Assembly: GCF_028993575.1 (NCBI RefSeq)
Contig: NZ_CP118615.1
Coordinates: 6,043,001-6,107,000 of the forward strand
Direction of reading: 5' to 3'
DNA length: 64,000 nucleotides
DNA from: Micromonospora cathayae
Lineage (GTDB): Bacteria; Actinomycetota; Actinomycetes; Mycobacteriales; Micromonosporaceae
Below are positions 31,853-41,891 of the stretch, in pieces. Numbering within the stretch: position 1 is the first letter of the stretch; every line of letters begins with the position of its first letter. The notes beneath the pieces are model-generated. The model did not search any database. It saw nothing but the letters and a program-made list of their open reading frames with translations, and had not been told where the DNA came from. Made by a program: the position numbers and the translations under genes.

Positions 31853-34267
31853 ATGGACATGGCGACGCTCGGCCAGTTGGCCACCAAGGCGGCCGTCAAC
31901 TGCAGCACCGTCATCGGCCGGAAGCTGTTGACCAGGTACCAGCGAAACAAGATCGCCACCGAGGCCGCCGGCATCCTGGTTGCCGGAAACACCGAACGGT
32001 TCATCGAACACCTCAACCCGCAGCAGCTCCGTCGGTTTCGGGCGTTCGCCGAGTCCGCTCAGTTCGATCACCTCGTACGCCAAGCCATGATCTCCTCCCT
32101 CGCGTCGACAACCGACGACACGCGGAGCGCGATCCGTGAGCAGCTTCGGCACGGCCTGCGTCACCACGGCGAGTTCGCCGAAGCAGACCTGCTACAGGCC
32201 ACCGACGTACTACACGAATTGGTGGACGCCGCAGTGCACGCGGTACGACAGACTGCGGCATCAGGAACGCTCGACAGTGGCCGCGCCGTGGCAATGGCGG
32301 CCAGGGTGGCCGCCGCCGGGGTACTCAACAGCGAGCTGCTAAACCGCCTCAAGACGCTTGACGAAATCAACCAGTTCGCCAAGGCGGTTCGATCTGCAAC
32401 CAAGGCCGGCAACGCGAAGCTGCGCATGACCGCGCACGACTTGAACCGCCAGGTCGACTACGCCCAGCTATACGTCACCCCAGTACTGCGCCCGGCCGCC
32501 GCCTCCCCCCTGTGGGTTTCATCGAACTCAGAGACGTTCACGCTGGCCGACGGCATGAACAACGCGGTTCGCTTCGTCATCCTCGGCGACCCCGGCGCGG
32601 GAAAGTCCACGCTGGCCGCGAAGCTCGCCCACGACCTGGCCGCCGACAAAATTGGCGGCCTGGAGGGGCAGGTGCCGATCTTGCTCGTCGTGCGTGCACA
32701 CACTCAGTCACTGCGCACCGATCACCACACGCTGCTGCACTACCTCGAGGCGGCGTGCCGGCGTCCTGGCAACGTCAACCCCCCACCTGACGCGCTCGAG
32801 TATCTGCTGCTTAACGGTCGCGCCACGGTCATCATCGACGGCATCGACGAACTCGGCGACAGCTCCTACCGGCAATCATTCGCCCAGCTCGTGGATGGCT
32901 TTGCCCACCGCTACCCGCTTGCCCGCGTCATCGTCACCTCCCGAGTCATCGGCTATCCAGACGCCCCGCTTGACTCTGACCTGTTTCCGACCGTCGACAT
33001 CGCTCCCTTCAACGACACCCAGGTCAACCAGTACGCCAACCGGTGGTTCAGGCTCGATGCCACCTTGGACGCCGACCAGCGCCGGCAGTTGACTGAGGCT
33101 TTCATGCGGGAGAGCGAGGTAGCGCGCGATCTGCGGGTCAACCCGCTGGTGCTGTCGCTGCTGTGTGGCCTGTACTCGACCGTGCACTACATCCCACGCA
33201 ACAAGCCCGAGATTTACGAAAAGTGCGCCGAGCTGCTATTCGAGACCTGGGACCGATCACGGGGCATCGAGGTCACACACCGATACGGGGCACACATCCG
33301 CCCAGCAGTGCAACGCCTCGCCTGGCGGCTCTTCACCGACCCGCAGGGCCGCCAAGCGCTGCCACGCGCAGAGCTGATCACGTTCCTCGCCGAATACATG
33401 AAGACCAAGCGGTTCGAGGACCCAGACGAGGCAGCTCAGGCCGCTGCCGACTTCCTTGACTTCTGCGCCGGCCGCGCCTGGGTACTCACCGACGTGGGCT
33501 CCGACACTCTGCAACCACACTACGGGTTCGTGCACCGCACGTTCCTGGAGTTCTTCGCCGCCGCCCAACTCGTTAAGCATCAACCCGACCCCGAGGTGGT
33601 ATGGGGCCAGCTGGAGCCGCACCTCGTCGACAGCACCTGGGACGTTGTCGGTCAGCTGGCAGTACAGATCCTGGACCGCCATTGCGACGACGGCGCGGAC
33701 CGGATACTGCGCCTCGTGCTAGCCCGCGTCGGCGAGGTCCCCAGCGCCTCGCTAAGTCACCTGGCCTTTGCCGCCCGGTGTATGGAGAACGTCGCCCCAG
33801 ACAACGCCACGCTCCGCGATGTGGTCACCCGTGTGGTGGCCCTCTCGTGTGCAGTACCAGCCGCCGAGCGCCGGAGGACGCAGTTGGAGCTTTTCCCGGA
33901 GAACGACGTTCCACTATCGGCGCTGCTGGCGGTCACCGCGCCGGACAACGCCACCCGCATAGCCCGTGCGATGGCTGACGCCCTTGAGCACCACGCCAGA
34001 GTTATGCCCCTGAGCAGTTCAGCCGGGTTGCTTTACTACGCTTTGCTGAAGAACCCAATCGCCCTTAACGACGGCAGCGGGGAGTTGATCAAGCGGCTGG
34101 TCGCGGATGATCTGTCCCAGCGTGTCGTACCCGAGACGGCCCGGTATGGCACCGCCTTGTTCAGCGACCCACCGCCGATGACCTGGACGAATACGGCCTC
34201 TCGATCCTCTACGAGCTCACTTACGTTGCCGGCGCTGGTATACTGCCTGTTCTCGCTTGGATCCTGA
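31853..34267 (+). CDS. NACHT/STAND NTPase, reading frame broken near C-terminus
   Basis: An N-terminal helical effector/adaptor region (about 1-230) is followed by a NACHT module with Walker A GDPGAGKST (245-253) and Walker B VIIDGIDEL (326-334). The arginine-finger-type VIVTSRV strand lies near 353. A helical sensor region extends to the end. The ATG at 31853 follows GGAAGGAT. Known bacterial NACHT proteins (Avs-like and bNACHT types) act in antiphage immunity by sensing phage products. After about 34175 the frame turns into unrelated residues and stops at 34267, while the natural continuation runs in the -1 frame to 34656. The encoded protein is therefore truncated by about 130 residues or needs frameshifting. 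Confidence 0.85.
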   Translation: MDMATLGQLATKAAVNCSTVIGRKLLTRYQRNKIATEAAGILVAGNTERFIEHLNPQQLRRFRAFAESAQFDHLVRQAMISSLASTTDDTRSAIREQLRHGLRHHGEFAEADLLQATDVLHELVDAAVHAVRQTAASGTLDSGRAVAMAARVAAAGVLNSELLNRLKTLDEINQFAKAVRSATKAGNAKLRMTAHDLNRQVDYAQLYVTPVLRPAAASPLWVSSNSETFTLADGMNNAVRFVILGDPGAGKSTLAAKLAHDLAADKIGGLEGQVPILLVVRAHTQSLRTDHHTLLHYLEAACRRPGNVNPPPDALEYLLLNGRATVIIDGIDELGDSSYRQSFAQLVDGFAHRYPLARVIVTSRVIGYPDAPLDSDLFPTVDIAPFNDTQVNQYANRWFRLDATLDADQRRQLTEAFMRESEVARDLRVNPLVLSLLCGLYSTVHYIPRNKPEIYEKCAELLFETWDRSRGIEVTHRYGAHIRPAVQRLAWRLFTDPQGRQALPRAELITFLAEYMKTKRFEDPDEAAQAAADFLDFCAGRAWVLTDVGSDTLQPHYGFVHRTFLEFFAAAQLVKHQPDPEVVWGQLEPHLVDSTWDVVGQLAVQILDRHCDDGADRILRLVLARVGEVPSASLSHLAFAARCMENVAPDNATLRDVVTRVVALSCAVPAAERRRTQLELFPENDVPLSALLAVTAPDNATRIARAMADALEHHARVMPLSSSAGLLYYALLKNPIALNDGSGELIKRLVADDLSQRVVPETARYGTALFSDPPPMTWTNTASRSSTSSLTLPALVYCLFSLGS

Positions 34268-34656
34268 CGGGAACGGTCTCCCCGCCCGTCGGCCGGACGG
34301 CAGCAACCCTTGGCCAGTGGGATAGAACCCTTGAAGGTTATTACCCCCAGATCATCGCCAACCGCGACTGGCTCTCCCGCGCCGCGTTGCCGCGGAACGT
34401 GTGGGAGCCAGTGCTGACCCGGTTCGAGGAGGCAGCACTGCGCGAGATGAGCAAGCACAGCCGCGCCGCCCTGATCCTGCTGTTGCTCCCGATCATCCGG
34501 GTTGCAAGGAACCGACGCGACGTTGATCAGCTTGAGCAGCTTATGACCGCTGTCGAAGGCCGCTACCACGAGGCCGCCATCGACATCGTTAACTCCTGGG
34601 CGTTGCCCCCCGAAGCCCACGACTTCCTCGTTGAATGGGTCCGGCAGCCCGGCTGA
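34178..34656 (+). pseudogene. Displaced C-terminal part of the NACHT protein
   Basis: The -1 frame from about 34178 reads DDLDEYGLSILYELTYVAGA, then a helical stretch ending VEWVRQPG at 34656, with codon use matching the upstream gene. It has no convincing own start, since the first ATG in frame at 34387-type positions lacks a ribosome site. A one-base deletion (or two-base insertion) near 34170-34185 would explain it; an assembly error is the alternative. Restored, the protein would be about 934 residues. Confidence 0.75.
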
Positions 34657-34947
34657 ACGGTAATGTCGCCGCATGCGCGCCCGGATCGAAAGTCGTATGG
34701 GGCAGTCTCAAGCCCCGATGACAGGTGCCGGACAGAGCAGAGAGGTCCCCAGTAATTGATCCCTGGACCCCAGCCTTCAGATTCCGACGAAGCCACTACC
34801 GGCCCACAGGCAGACGTCCACTCGCCTGACCGGTCAGCCCGGAGCATCGCTCGACTTTGACACCCGCGCCCACGACACGACGCCTGTCGGCGTACGGGCC
34901 AACGTGCGCAACCGGGCACCCCAGAAAGCGCTGGCCCCGCTGGTCTC

Positions 34948-35304
34948 GCCGTCGACGTTGGGCTTCGTGCCCCACCAACCCGTGCGGTTACTCCTCGGAC
35001 GCGGCGCGCACCAGCAGCCCGGTCCCATAGGACAGGGCGAGCGCGACGGTGGGCACGTCGACCCACCAGTAGTCCGACCAGCGGGTTATGTCGGAGATGT
35101 GCCACCAGCCAGCGGCCACCGCCGCAGCGATCCACACGAACAGGCACCAGCGGCAAAACAGCAGGTATGCGAACGCACTCCCCTCGGGCAGCCGCCTCTC
35201 GGGGTCGCCGCGTGACCTCGTCGTCAGTAACCAGCCGGGTCACGCGGGCGACGACGAAGAGCATCACCACAACCTCGGTCAACCGCCGTCACGGGTATGA
35301 GCAT
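34948..35304 (-). pseudogene. Degraded duplicate of portal start and small membrane gene
   Basis: Read leftward, it repeats the 31380-31745 segment. The ATG at 35304 (MLI.VTA) is kept, but a two-base shift near 35265-35280 breaks the frame. The gene's final GAG GAG stop (TAA) is kept. The portal ATG is ACG, followed by GWWGTKPNVDGE, after which similarity ends. Between 34657 and 34947 I see no gene. The dead copy, against the intact left copy, shows which junction was assembled later. Confidence 0.8.
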
Positions 35305-35417
35305 AAGCGGAGACATTGCGACCCAGTGGGTTGCGGCTCTGGCCCGATGCCGGAATGCTCATCAGTCCTAGCGGGTGCGCTCCAAACGAGCAATGCCACA
35401 GCAAGGAGGGACCGGCC

Positions 35418-36704
35418 GTGGAGGCCAACTTCTGGTCGTCGCCAGCGGCATGGCCCCACCAGGTCCACCAACGTGTCCGGCGCATCCGCCACTTGAGGAT
35501 CGAGGGTGAGCCGGAGGGTAAGGGTAGGCGGGGAACACGTGCGGCACCCGCGTTCCAACGCCAGGTCATATCCCAACTCGACCGCGTCGGCCACGGTGCG
35601 ATGACTGGCCCCGTTGCCCTCGATATCCACTTCCAGGCAGCCCGGAAGAATCCTACGGCCATCCACAGAGTTACCAAGTGGGCGCTGGATGCCCTGGAAG
35701 GCCCAGCCGTTGACGGCCCAGGCGCGCACAGACGAGCCCTGCTGTACCGGAACGACCGGCAGGTCAAGCTCCTACACGTACATCTTCAGCAGACCTGGGA
35801 CAGCGACGGGGACCTGATCGAGCCCGAAGCTGGGATTACTCGAATCATGGCACGGCCCGTTCGCGACGTCGTAGAAGACCTACGCATGTTCCATCGACTG
35901 GGCGATGACGGCGATCATGACGACGAGTGGACCGGCGATGACTTCGACGACGACCCGTCTCCGATCATGATGCCCATGTTCGGCGATCCCGAGATGCGGC
36001 GGGTAGCCAGCGCAATCAACGACTGGAACCTGTTCCGACTGCGTGAAAGGACGCAGCGGGTCCTCCTCGACAGCGCTGATCAGCTGATCTCACATGCGCT
36101 GCGCGCGGCGCCGTACCGGATAGCGGGCGCCCGTCGCCCCAGGGATCCCGCCGGCGACGGCGAACCCTGGCAATTGCTGCACCAGGCCATGCGACACAGA
36201 GACATTGGGTGGGACCACCTGCTCTCCGGGCCGCTGACAGTCCCGATGCCAGGGCTGCCCACAGCCAGCGGAGAGCGCAGCCGGTTTCGAGACGAGGTGC
36301 GCAGACAGCTTGAGGAGTTTCGACGGCGTCGTCCGATCCTCGATCCGCTCGTCGTGCCCCTGAAAATCACCATCTTGGTCGTGCCGCCCGAGCAAGGCAA
36401 GGATCTGGACAACATCGCTCTTGATGTCCTGCCCACGGCACATGAAGTGCTGAAGCCGCATGTCGAGCCCTGGCTACTAGCGCCCACCTTCGGCGAGATC
36501 GGAGAGCACCGCGAAAAAGCGCTACGACGGATGAGATCGATCAACGCACAAAGCGTCACGACGTACCAGGTAATCGAACTCCAGCGGATACCTGAGGATC
36601 CGGAGGCCGGACTGTTGCGCCTGGCTCTAGGCCGAGGAGACCAGTACGACAGCTTCTGGACAGAGACATACGATCTGGTACGAAAGCGCGTGTATCGCAT
36701 ATGA
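35418..36704 (+). CDS. Tandem RusA-like resolvase-fold protein
   Basis: The 428-residue protein starts at GTG 35418 (VEANFWSSPAAWP) behind AAGGAGG; the frame is open further upstream without support. Residues about 60-125 read VALDIHFQAARKNPTAIHRV...WALDALEG...YRNDRQVKLLHVHL, the pattern of RusA Holliday-junction nucleases. Residues about 310-350 read VPLKITILVVP...GKDLDNIALDVL with the conserved DxDN. So two RusA-like units appear, but only the second keeps DxDN. An acidic linker (GDDFDDDPS) separates them. It could process branched DNA or act as a nuclease effector in the cargo block. RusA monomers are normally about 120 residues. Confidence 0.6.
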   Translation: MEANFWSSPAAWPHQVHQRVRRIRHLRIEGEPEGKGRRGTRAAPAFQRQVISQLDRVGHGAMTGPVALDIHFQAARKNPTAIHRVTKWALDALEGPAVDGPGAHRRALLYRNDRQVKLLHVHLQQTWDSDGDLIEPEAGITRIMARPVRDVVEDLRMFHRLGDDGDHDDEWTGDDFDDDPSPIMMPMFGDPEMRRVASAINDWNLFRLRERTQRVLLDSADQLISHALRAAPYRIAGARRPRDPAGDGEPWQLLHQAMRHRDIGWDHLLSGPLTVPMPGLPTASGERSRFRDEVRRQLEEFRRRRPILDPLVVPLKITILVVPPEQGKDLDNIALDVLPTAHEVLKPHVEPWLLAPTFGEIGEHREKALRRMRSINAQSVTTYQVIELQRIPEDPEAGLLRLALGRGDQYDSFWTETYDLVRKRVYRI

Positions 36705-36719
36705 GACCAAATAGGCCCT

Positions 36720-37544
36720 TCACCTTTCGATCGGCCGATCGTGCAGCGTCTCCAACATGAACGAGCACCATGCAACCGCCGCGCGTACCGCGAGTCGCCC
36801 GTGACGCAGGTCGACGCCGACGGCGACCTGCTCCGCGCCATGTCCGTCTCCGATCTTGTTACGCATGGCTGCGACGCCATTTGTCAGAGCATGCAACTGA
36901 CCCATGAGCACCGCTGCGTCTTGGTCATGCCCCTCAGTGGTGCGCCGATCCACCCCTAGAGCCTCCATCGCGGCACGCGCCAGTCCTGGAACCTGCTGGT
37001 TGGCGTCCCATTGACGGTTCGTAGCGACCAGCACGGCCTTTGCCGTGGCTTCGATCAAATTCTTGGCCTTCCCGACCGCTACTGACGGGTCCTGGTGCAT
37101 TGCCGCTTCGATGCGTGCGAGTTCGACGCGGATGGCTGCAGGATCCTGCAGGGCCAGCTCCGCTTGCCGGCCCAGGCCGGTGATCGTTGCCTGGGGGTCG
37201 CCCACGACCTGGTCGTCGATGCGGCGCTGCAGCTGCTGGGCGACCGGCTCGTACAGCTCTCGCAAGTACTGACGCCGACCGGCGTACGTGGGCTGCATGG
37301 TCTTCGCGAACGCGACTGCCTGGGCCACTGTCGGCCACGTGAAAGGCGCGGCAATGCCTAAATTGTCCAAGATTGCGTCTAGTTGGCGCCGACGGCGCCG
37401 GTACTCCCTCTCGTTCGGCTTGGGCGCATCCTTCTCAGGTGCGACCGCCGACAGCAATTCGGTGAACTGCGCAGCGAGCAAGCCCAGGGCGTGAGTCGCG
37501 TTGGCGTCGACCTCATCATCTTCCACCAGTTCATCGAAGAACAT
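36720..37544 (-). CDS. Abortive-infection (Abi C-terminal) family protein
   Basis: The 274-residue protein has a variable N-terminal helical half and a C-terminal domain matching Abi_C. It carries DPSVAVGKAKNLIEATAKAVL (starting near 152), the typical DPxxAIGxAKELIE motif, and MRNKIGDGHG (227-236), equal to the LRNxxGDxHG signature. Proteins of this kind are linked to abortive infection and to type III-type restriction loci. It ends the leftward run partner, mod, res, abi, 180 bases after res, and converges with the RusA-like gene. Confidence 0.82.
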   Translation of the reverse strand: MFFDELVEDDEVDANATHALGLLAAQFTELLSAVAPEKDAPKPNEREYRRRRRQLDAILDNLGIAAPFTWPTVAQAVAFAKTMQPTYAGRRQYLRELYEPVAQQLQRRIDDQVVGDPQATITGLGRQAELALQDPAAIRVELARIEAAMHQDPSVAVGKAKNLIEATAKAVLVATNRQWDANQQVPGLARAAMEALGVDRRTTEGHDQDAAVLMGQLHALTNGVAAMRNKIGDGHGAEQVAVGVDLRHGRLAVRAAVAWCSFMLETLHDRPIER

Positions 37545-37724
37545 CCGCCTAGCCTAATGCCCCGAGTACCTCAATGGGCACGACCACACCGGCGACCTGC
37601 CCGTCCGCGATTGGCGGCCATGCACCTGCGGCGGACACCTGGCCCTGCCAGCCGCGCACGCAGGCGCCTGCGAGTCGAGCCGGCGACCGCCGAAGGCTGC
37701 GACGAAAGCGGGAGGCGGAAGAAT

Positions 37725-40175
37725 CTACCGCTCCGGGCGCGTCCGCACTAGCAACTCCTCCCAGCTCTTGGCCTGCTTGATGTGCGTCTCAGTCGCAAAG
37801 ACGTAACGCCAAATTCCGAACCGCCCGTCGTCACGGACCGTCCTGGCCCACTCTTCCCCGCTCCGCTTCTTGTCAAGCACATCGATGTCGCCCGCATCGC
37901 GGTCGGACTTGCCCTCGACGACCCAATATGCGCCGTCCGTGTCCAGAACGATGAAGTCCGGGTAATACTTTCGCCCGTTGTCGCGCTCGATCCACACCTC
38001 GCCGGGCTCATAGAGCCGAATCCACCATTCCACTAGGCGTGACGTGTCGAACATGTGGGCAAGGGCCCATTCGGTGGTCTTGGCATCGAAGCTGGCGACT
38101 GGCTGGATCGAGCGGTCCCAACCCTCGTACCACCGGCGTTTGATGAATTCGCCCCATTTGCTGTCAACATCACCTGGCATGGACCGCCGTATCGGTATGT
38201 CCACCGGACGGAAGGCGTACTGCGGCTGGAGCTTGCGCATGTTGAAGTTGGTCCGGATCAGCTCCGCGATGGCTCTTGCTGCCTGCTGAGCCCGACGCTC
38301 GCTCCACAAGGCCTCGTCGTCATCGTCGACCACTCCAGCACCGAGCAAAAACTCCCGCGTGATCCGTTGGGCAGCGTTGAGTTCAGGAAGCGACTGCTCG
38401 ACCAAGCCAAGGCCCCAGATCCGATCCTCCAGGTCCTTGCGCACCTCAGGTACCGGAACATAGCGCTGCGTGGCGTCCTCTTCCTCCACCCGCTGTTCCC
38501 GCACGTTAACGTTGCCGAGCATGTCGCGCTCGGCGATCAGGGCCTTGCGCGAGAGCTGGACCGCGAACTCGTGTCGAAAACCCGCCCCCTCAGCCTGGGC
38601 GTCAGCGTTCCTGATCGCACTCAGCGAGAACTGGACCGGCAGTACCTCCCGCTCTCGCCGCGGGAAGGTGATCGTCGGCGCGCCCTCCACCTTGTAGAGG
38701 ATCTTCTGGGTGGCTTGCTCGTCGCGGTCGTGCTGCGCTGACGCCGCTTCGACCGAGGAGAGCTGCAGCATCAGTGACCCGTCGACTGCCTGGCCACCTG
38801 CGATCCTCGCCGCTCCGACGAGGCTCAGCGTTCCTTGGCCCTCGATTTCCTGGACCCCGGGGAGTTTTGGCTGCCCCCCGATCGGTAGCGGCTGTTGGGT
38901 TGCGTCCGGATGCGGCTTGGGAGCCGGCTGCTCCGTCGGCGGCACCACCCGCTGAAGCAGCGCGTTCTTCTGCGCCAACAACTGCCGGTAAGAGTCATGC
39001 GCAACGAGGTCGACCTGGTCGATCGCCGGCACGCCGACGCGTTCACCAAACGGCAGGCGCAAGCCCCGGCCTAGGACCTGCTCGGTGAGAGTCTGGGACG
39101 CGAGGGCTCGGTAGCCGACGATGACGCCGATGTTCTTGACGTCCCAGCCCTCCTTGAGCTTGTCCACGGACACGACAGCGCGCACGGGCGATTCCGGGGC
39201 CTCCACCGCCGCAAGTGCACTGAGGGCCTGGTCGCTCGACTGCGAAGTGATGAGCAGGACTCGTCCCTCGCCTGGCAAGTAGGTGTCGCCGGTCAGCGTC
39301 TCGGCGACCCGTTCCGCGTCGGCGATCGACTGGCAGACGACGAACAAGACGGGCGTGACCGCTGCGCGACCGTTGTGTTCGGCCCAGGAGCGCCAAACCG
39401 CCTCCTTGCGCGCACGCAGGTGACACGCGTCGGCGAGCTGGGTGTTGATGTCCTTGATCCCATCCTCGCGGTAGACGATGACGGGGATCTTCACCCACCC
39501 ATCCGCAATGGCATCCGCGAGCGTGTACTTGTAGATGACCTTCCGCAGGTCACCTTCGTCCGGTGTTGCGGTTAGCCCGACGAGAGCCCGCGGCGTCAAC
39601 TCCCGAACAGCCGCACCAAACGCCCGCGCGCTGGACCGGTAGACGTGGTGTTCATCAGCGATGATCACCAGGTCATCCGCTTGTTGGAGGTGCTCGTACA
39701 GGCCAGAGCCGATGAACTCGTCCGTGTCCCGCACCTTGCGCGAGGTCAGAGCGGTAGGCCTGATGAGCTGCTGAACGTTGAACACGAACAACTTGACGAC
39801 TGATTCGTCATGCAGGGCGTCCCCCACCTGCCCCCGCGAGAAGTTCTCTGAGGTGATGAGGATGGGCTGGAACTCCGCCCCGGGAATGAACTTGGGGTGC
39901 CCTGGCGTGAAGTTTGCAACCGTCTTGTCCTGGATGGTCTTCCCCGGCGTAACGAGAAGGACGTTCCGCACCCCCTTGCTCGCGAGGTAATCCAAAAGCG
40001 CCGCAGCGAGGTAGGTCTTACCAACGCCGGTCGCGAGGTCACAGACCACCTCAATGCCATCACCCTCGGCCACCGCTTTCGCGACAGCGCTAAGCGCCTC
40101 GGCGTTTGGCTCACGCAACGCCATGCGGGCCGTGATCTCGTCGACGAGCGCTTCGTCGTACGGTAGCCAGGTCAT
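37725..40175 (-). CDS. res: Type III restriction enzyme, Res (helicase-nuclease) subunit
   Basis: The 816-residue protein has an SF2 ATPase core, with Walker A ATGVGKT (48-54), DEHH box (174-177) and LVGLTATP near 198. The C-terminal PD-(D/E)xK nuclease reads YYPDFIVLDTDGAYWVVEGKSD near 735-757, with D, E and K all present. With Mod it forms a complex that translocates from unmethylated sites and cuts DNA. The ATG at 40175 overlaps the mod stop (ATGA), so the subunits are co-translated. All motifs look intact. Confidence 0.93.
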   Translation of the reverse strand: MTWLPYDEALVDEITARMALREPNAEALSAVAKAVAEGDGIEVVCDLATGVGKTYLAAALLDYLASKGVRNVLLVTPGKTIQDKTVANFTPGHPKFIPGAEFQPILITSENFSRGQVGDALHDESVVKLFVFNVQQLIRPTALTSRKVRDTDEFIGSGLYEHLQQADDLVIIADEHHVYRSSARAFGAAVRELTPRALVGLTATPDEGDLRKVIYKYTLADAIADGWVKIPVIVYREDGIKDINTQLADACHLRARKEAVWRSWAEHNGRAAVTPVLFVVCQSIADAERVAETLTGDTYLPGEGRVLLITSQSSDQALSALAAVEAPESPVRAVVSVDKLKEGWDVKNIGVIVGYRALASQTLTEQVLGRGLRLPFGERVGVPAIDQVDLVAHDSYRQLLAQKNALLQRVVPPTEQPAPKPHPDATQQPLPIGGQPKLPGVQEIEGQGTLSLVGAARIAGGQAVDGSLMLQLSSVEAASAQHDRDEQATQKILYKVEGAPTITFPRREREVLPVQFSLSAIRNADAQAEGAGFRHEFAVQLSRKALIAERDMLGNVNVREQRVEEEDATQRYVPVPEVRKDLEDRIWGLGLVEQSLPELNAAQRITREFLLGAGVVDDDDEALWSERRAQQAARAIAELIRTNFNMRKLQPQYAFRPVDIPIRRSMPGDVDSKWGEFIKRRWYEGWDRSIQPVASFDAKTTEWALAHMFDTSRLVEWWIRLYEPGEVWIERDNGRKYYPDFIVLDTDGAYWVVEGKSDRDAGDIDVLDKKRSGEEWARTVRDDGRFGIWRYVFATETHIKQAKSWEELLVRTRPER

Positions 40176-41767
40176 CGCACGACCTTCCCGCGACGCACCA
40201 GATCGCCGGGAGCCTTGAGCAGGCGTGAACCCTTGCTCATCTGGCGCAGAAGCTCAGCGGCGTCGGGGGCAGCGCTCTTCGCCACGATGGTTACCCGTTC
40301 TTCCTCGTCCAGGTAAGACACGATGGACTTGACCACCACGTCATCAGCCACGCCATCAACAACAGCGAGCCGGGTACGTCCCTTGCGACCGGCGAACGGG
40401 CCATCGAGTTCATACGCGAACCCCATCTGGGACGCGACAGCCCGTGCAAACATGTCACCCTTCGCCCAATCGGCAAGCAGCAGCCGATCCGCGGCGCGTT
40501 CGTACAGCGACGGCCCGACCTCCAGGACCCGAAAGCCGCCGCCCCCATTCCACTCGACTTCCTGCGTGATTCCGCCCGGGTCCTCACCGTTCACAACCTT
40601 CGTCAGCCGTGGCTTGGTGAAGGTCTCGACCGTGCTCGGCGACACCTCCGCCAGTACCCACTGGCGCCCCATCTTGTGCGCCACGGCACCGGTCGTTCCC
40701 GACCCACCGAAGCAGTCCAAGACGATGTCGCCGGGGTTGGTGGCGATGTGAATGATGCGATGGAGCAGGCCCTCCGGCTTTGGCGTCGCAAAGGCGGCCA
40801 CGCCAGGGAAGAGCTTCCTCAGGTGGTCGCGTTTCGCGCTCATGTTGCTGCCAACCTCGTTGGCCGGCCACCACGTGCGTGGTACGACACCCGCTTGCAC
40901 CTCAGTGAGGTAACGCTTAACAATGGGCATACGGTCACCGTCGACCCCGAAATAGACCCGGTCCTCGGCGAGGGCTCGTTCGAAGTTTTCTTTAGAGAAC
41001 CGCCAGTACACACCTGACGGTGGGTACACCACCCTTCCGGACGGCAACGTGATCGGGTAACGCAATGCTTCTGTTCCGGATCGGGCGGTACTGTCGGCGC
41101 CCTGCAACCAAGGGCCACGCGGGTCGCCGTCGGGATTCTTGTAGCGCTTCTCTTGCTCGGCCGTACGCGGAAGCAGATTACGCGCGTTCCGCCAGGACGA
41201 GCGATCGGCCGCGTACAACAAAATGTAGTCTTGCACGATCGAGATGTCGGTGTCGTTTCTCCGGCCTTGGTCCGTTTCCCATACAACCGTCGCTACAAAA
41301 TTTCCACGGCCAAAGATCTCGTCCATAAGCACTCGGCAGTAGGCCATCTCGGCATCATCGAGATGAACCCACACCGAGCCGTCGGGAGCCAGCAGTTCCC
41401 GGATGAGTAACAACCGTTCTCGCATCATGCCGAGCCACACGGAGTGTTCCAAGGCGTCGTCGTAGTGCTCGAACGCCTGCCCGGTGTTGAACGGCGGGTC
41501 GATGTACACGAGCTTGACCTTGCGGCGGTAACGGGCGGCGTACTCGGGCGTCCGGATGAGGGCGTGGAGGGCGTCGTAGCTGTCTCCCCGGATGAGCAGG
41601 TTGTCGTTGAGCGTGTCCGTCACCTCGCCGATCCGCTCGGCCTGATGAAGCAGGCGCACCTCAGTGACCCGCGGGTCATCACGGTCGACCCACTGGTATC
41701 CGCCCTCGTCGGTCGGCACCAACGCCTGGTCCTTGTTCACCCACGACAGGGTGAGGCGGCCACTCAT
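40172..41767 (-). CDS. mod: Type III N6-adenine DNA methyltransferase, Mod subunit
   Basis: The 531-residue protein shows the beta-class order: catalytic DPPFNTG (90-96) before the SAM motif DCFGGSGTTG (351-360), with motif X-like FATPKPEGLLHRII just ahead. Between them lies the target-recognition region (about 160-310), which sets the sequence read. The C-terminal part contacts Res. It recognises an asymmetric site and methylates one strand, protecting host and prophage. The start is ATG 41767 with GGGGAG upstream. Confidence 0.93.
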   Translation of the reverse strand: MSGRLTLSWVNKDQALVPTDEGGYQWVDRDDPRVTEVRLLHQAERIGEVTDTLNDNLLIRGDSYDALHALIRTPEYAARYRRKVKLVYIDPPFNTGQAFEHYDDALEHSVWLGMMRERLLLIRELLAPDGSVWVHLDDAEMAYCRVLMDEIFGRGNFVATVVWETDQGRRNDTDISIVQDYILLYAADRSSWRNARNLLPRTAEQEKRYKNPDGDPRGPWLQGADSTARSGTEALRYPITLPSGRVVYPPSGVYWRFSKENFERALAEDRVYFGVDGDRMPIVKRYLTEVQAGVVPRTWWPANEVGSNMSAKRDHLRKLFPGVAAFATPKPEGLLHRIIHIATNPGDIVLDCFGGSGTTGAVAHKMGRQWVLAEVSPSTVETFTKPRLTKVVNGEDPGGITQEVEWNGGGGFRVLEVGPSLYERAADRLLLADWAKGDMFARAVASQMGFAYELDGPFAGRKGRTRLAVVDGVADDVVVKSIVSYLDEEERVTIVAKSAAPDAAELLRQMSKGSRLLKAPGDLVRRGKVVR

Positions 41768-41891
41768 ATTTCACTCCCCGCTCCACGTTGACGGTGAGCC
41801 TATCGGGGGCATGGCGGCGCATCATAGACACCCATAGCGACCAAACGGAGAAATAGGGCCAAACGTCCAACTCTCGGCCTGTCTGGCCGGT

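Noticed and set aside
34563..35282. 239-codon leftward frame as an intact gene
   Set aside because: Only its first 30 residues match the membrane protein at 31419-31745; the rest is a shifted frame of the degraded duplicate.
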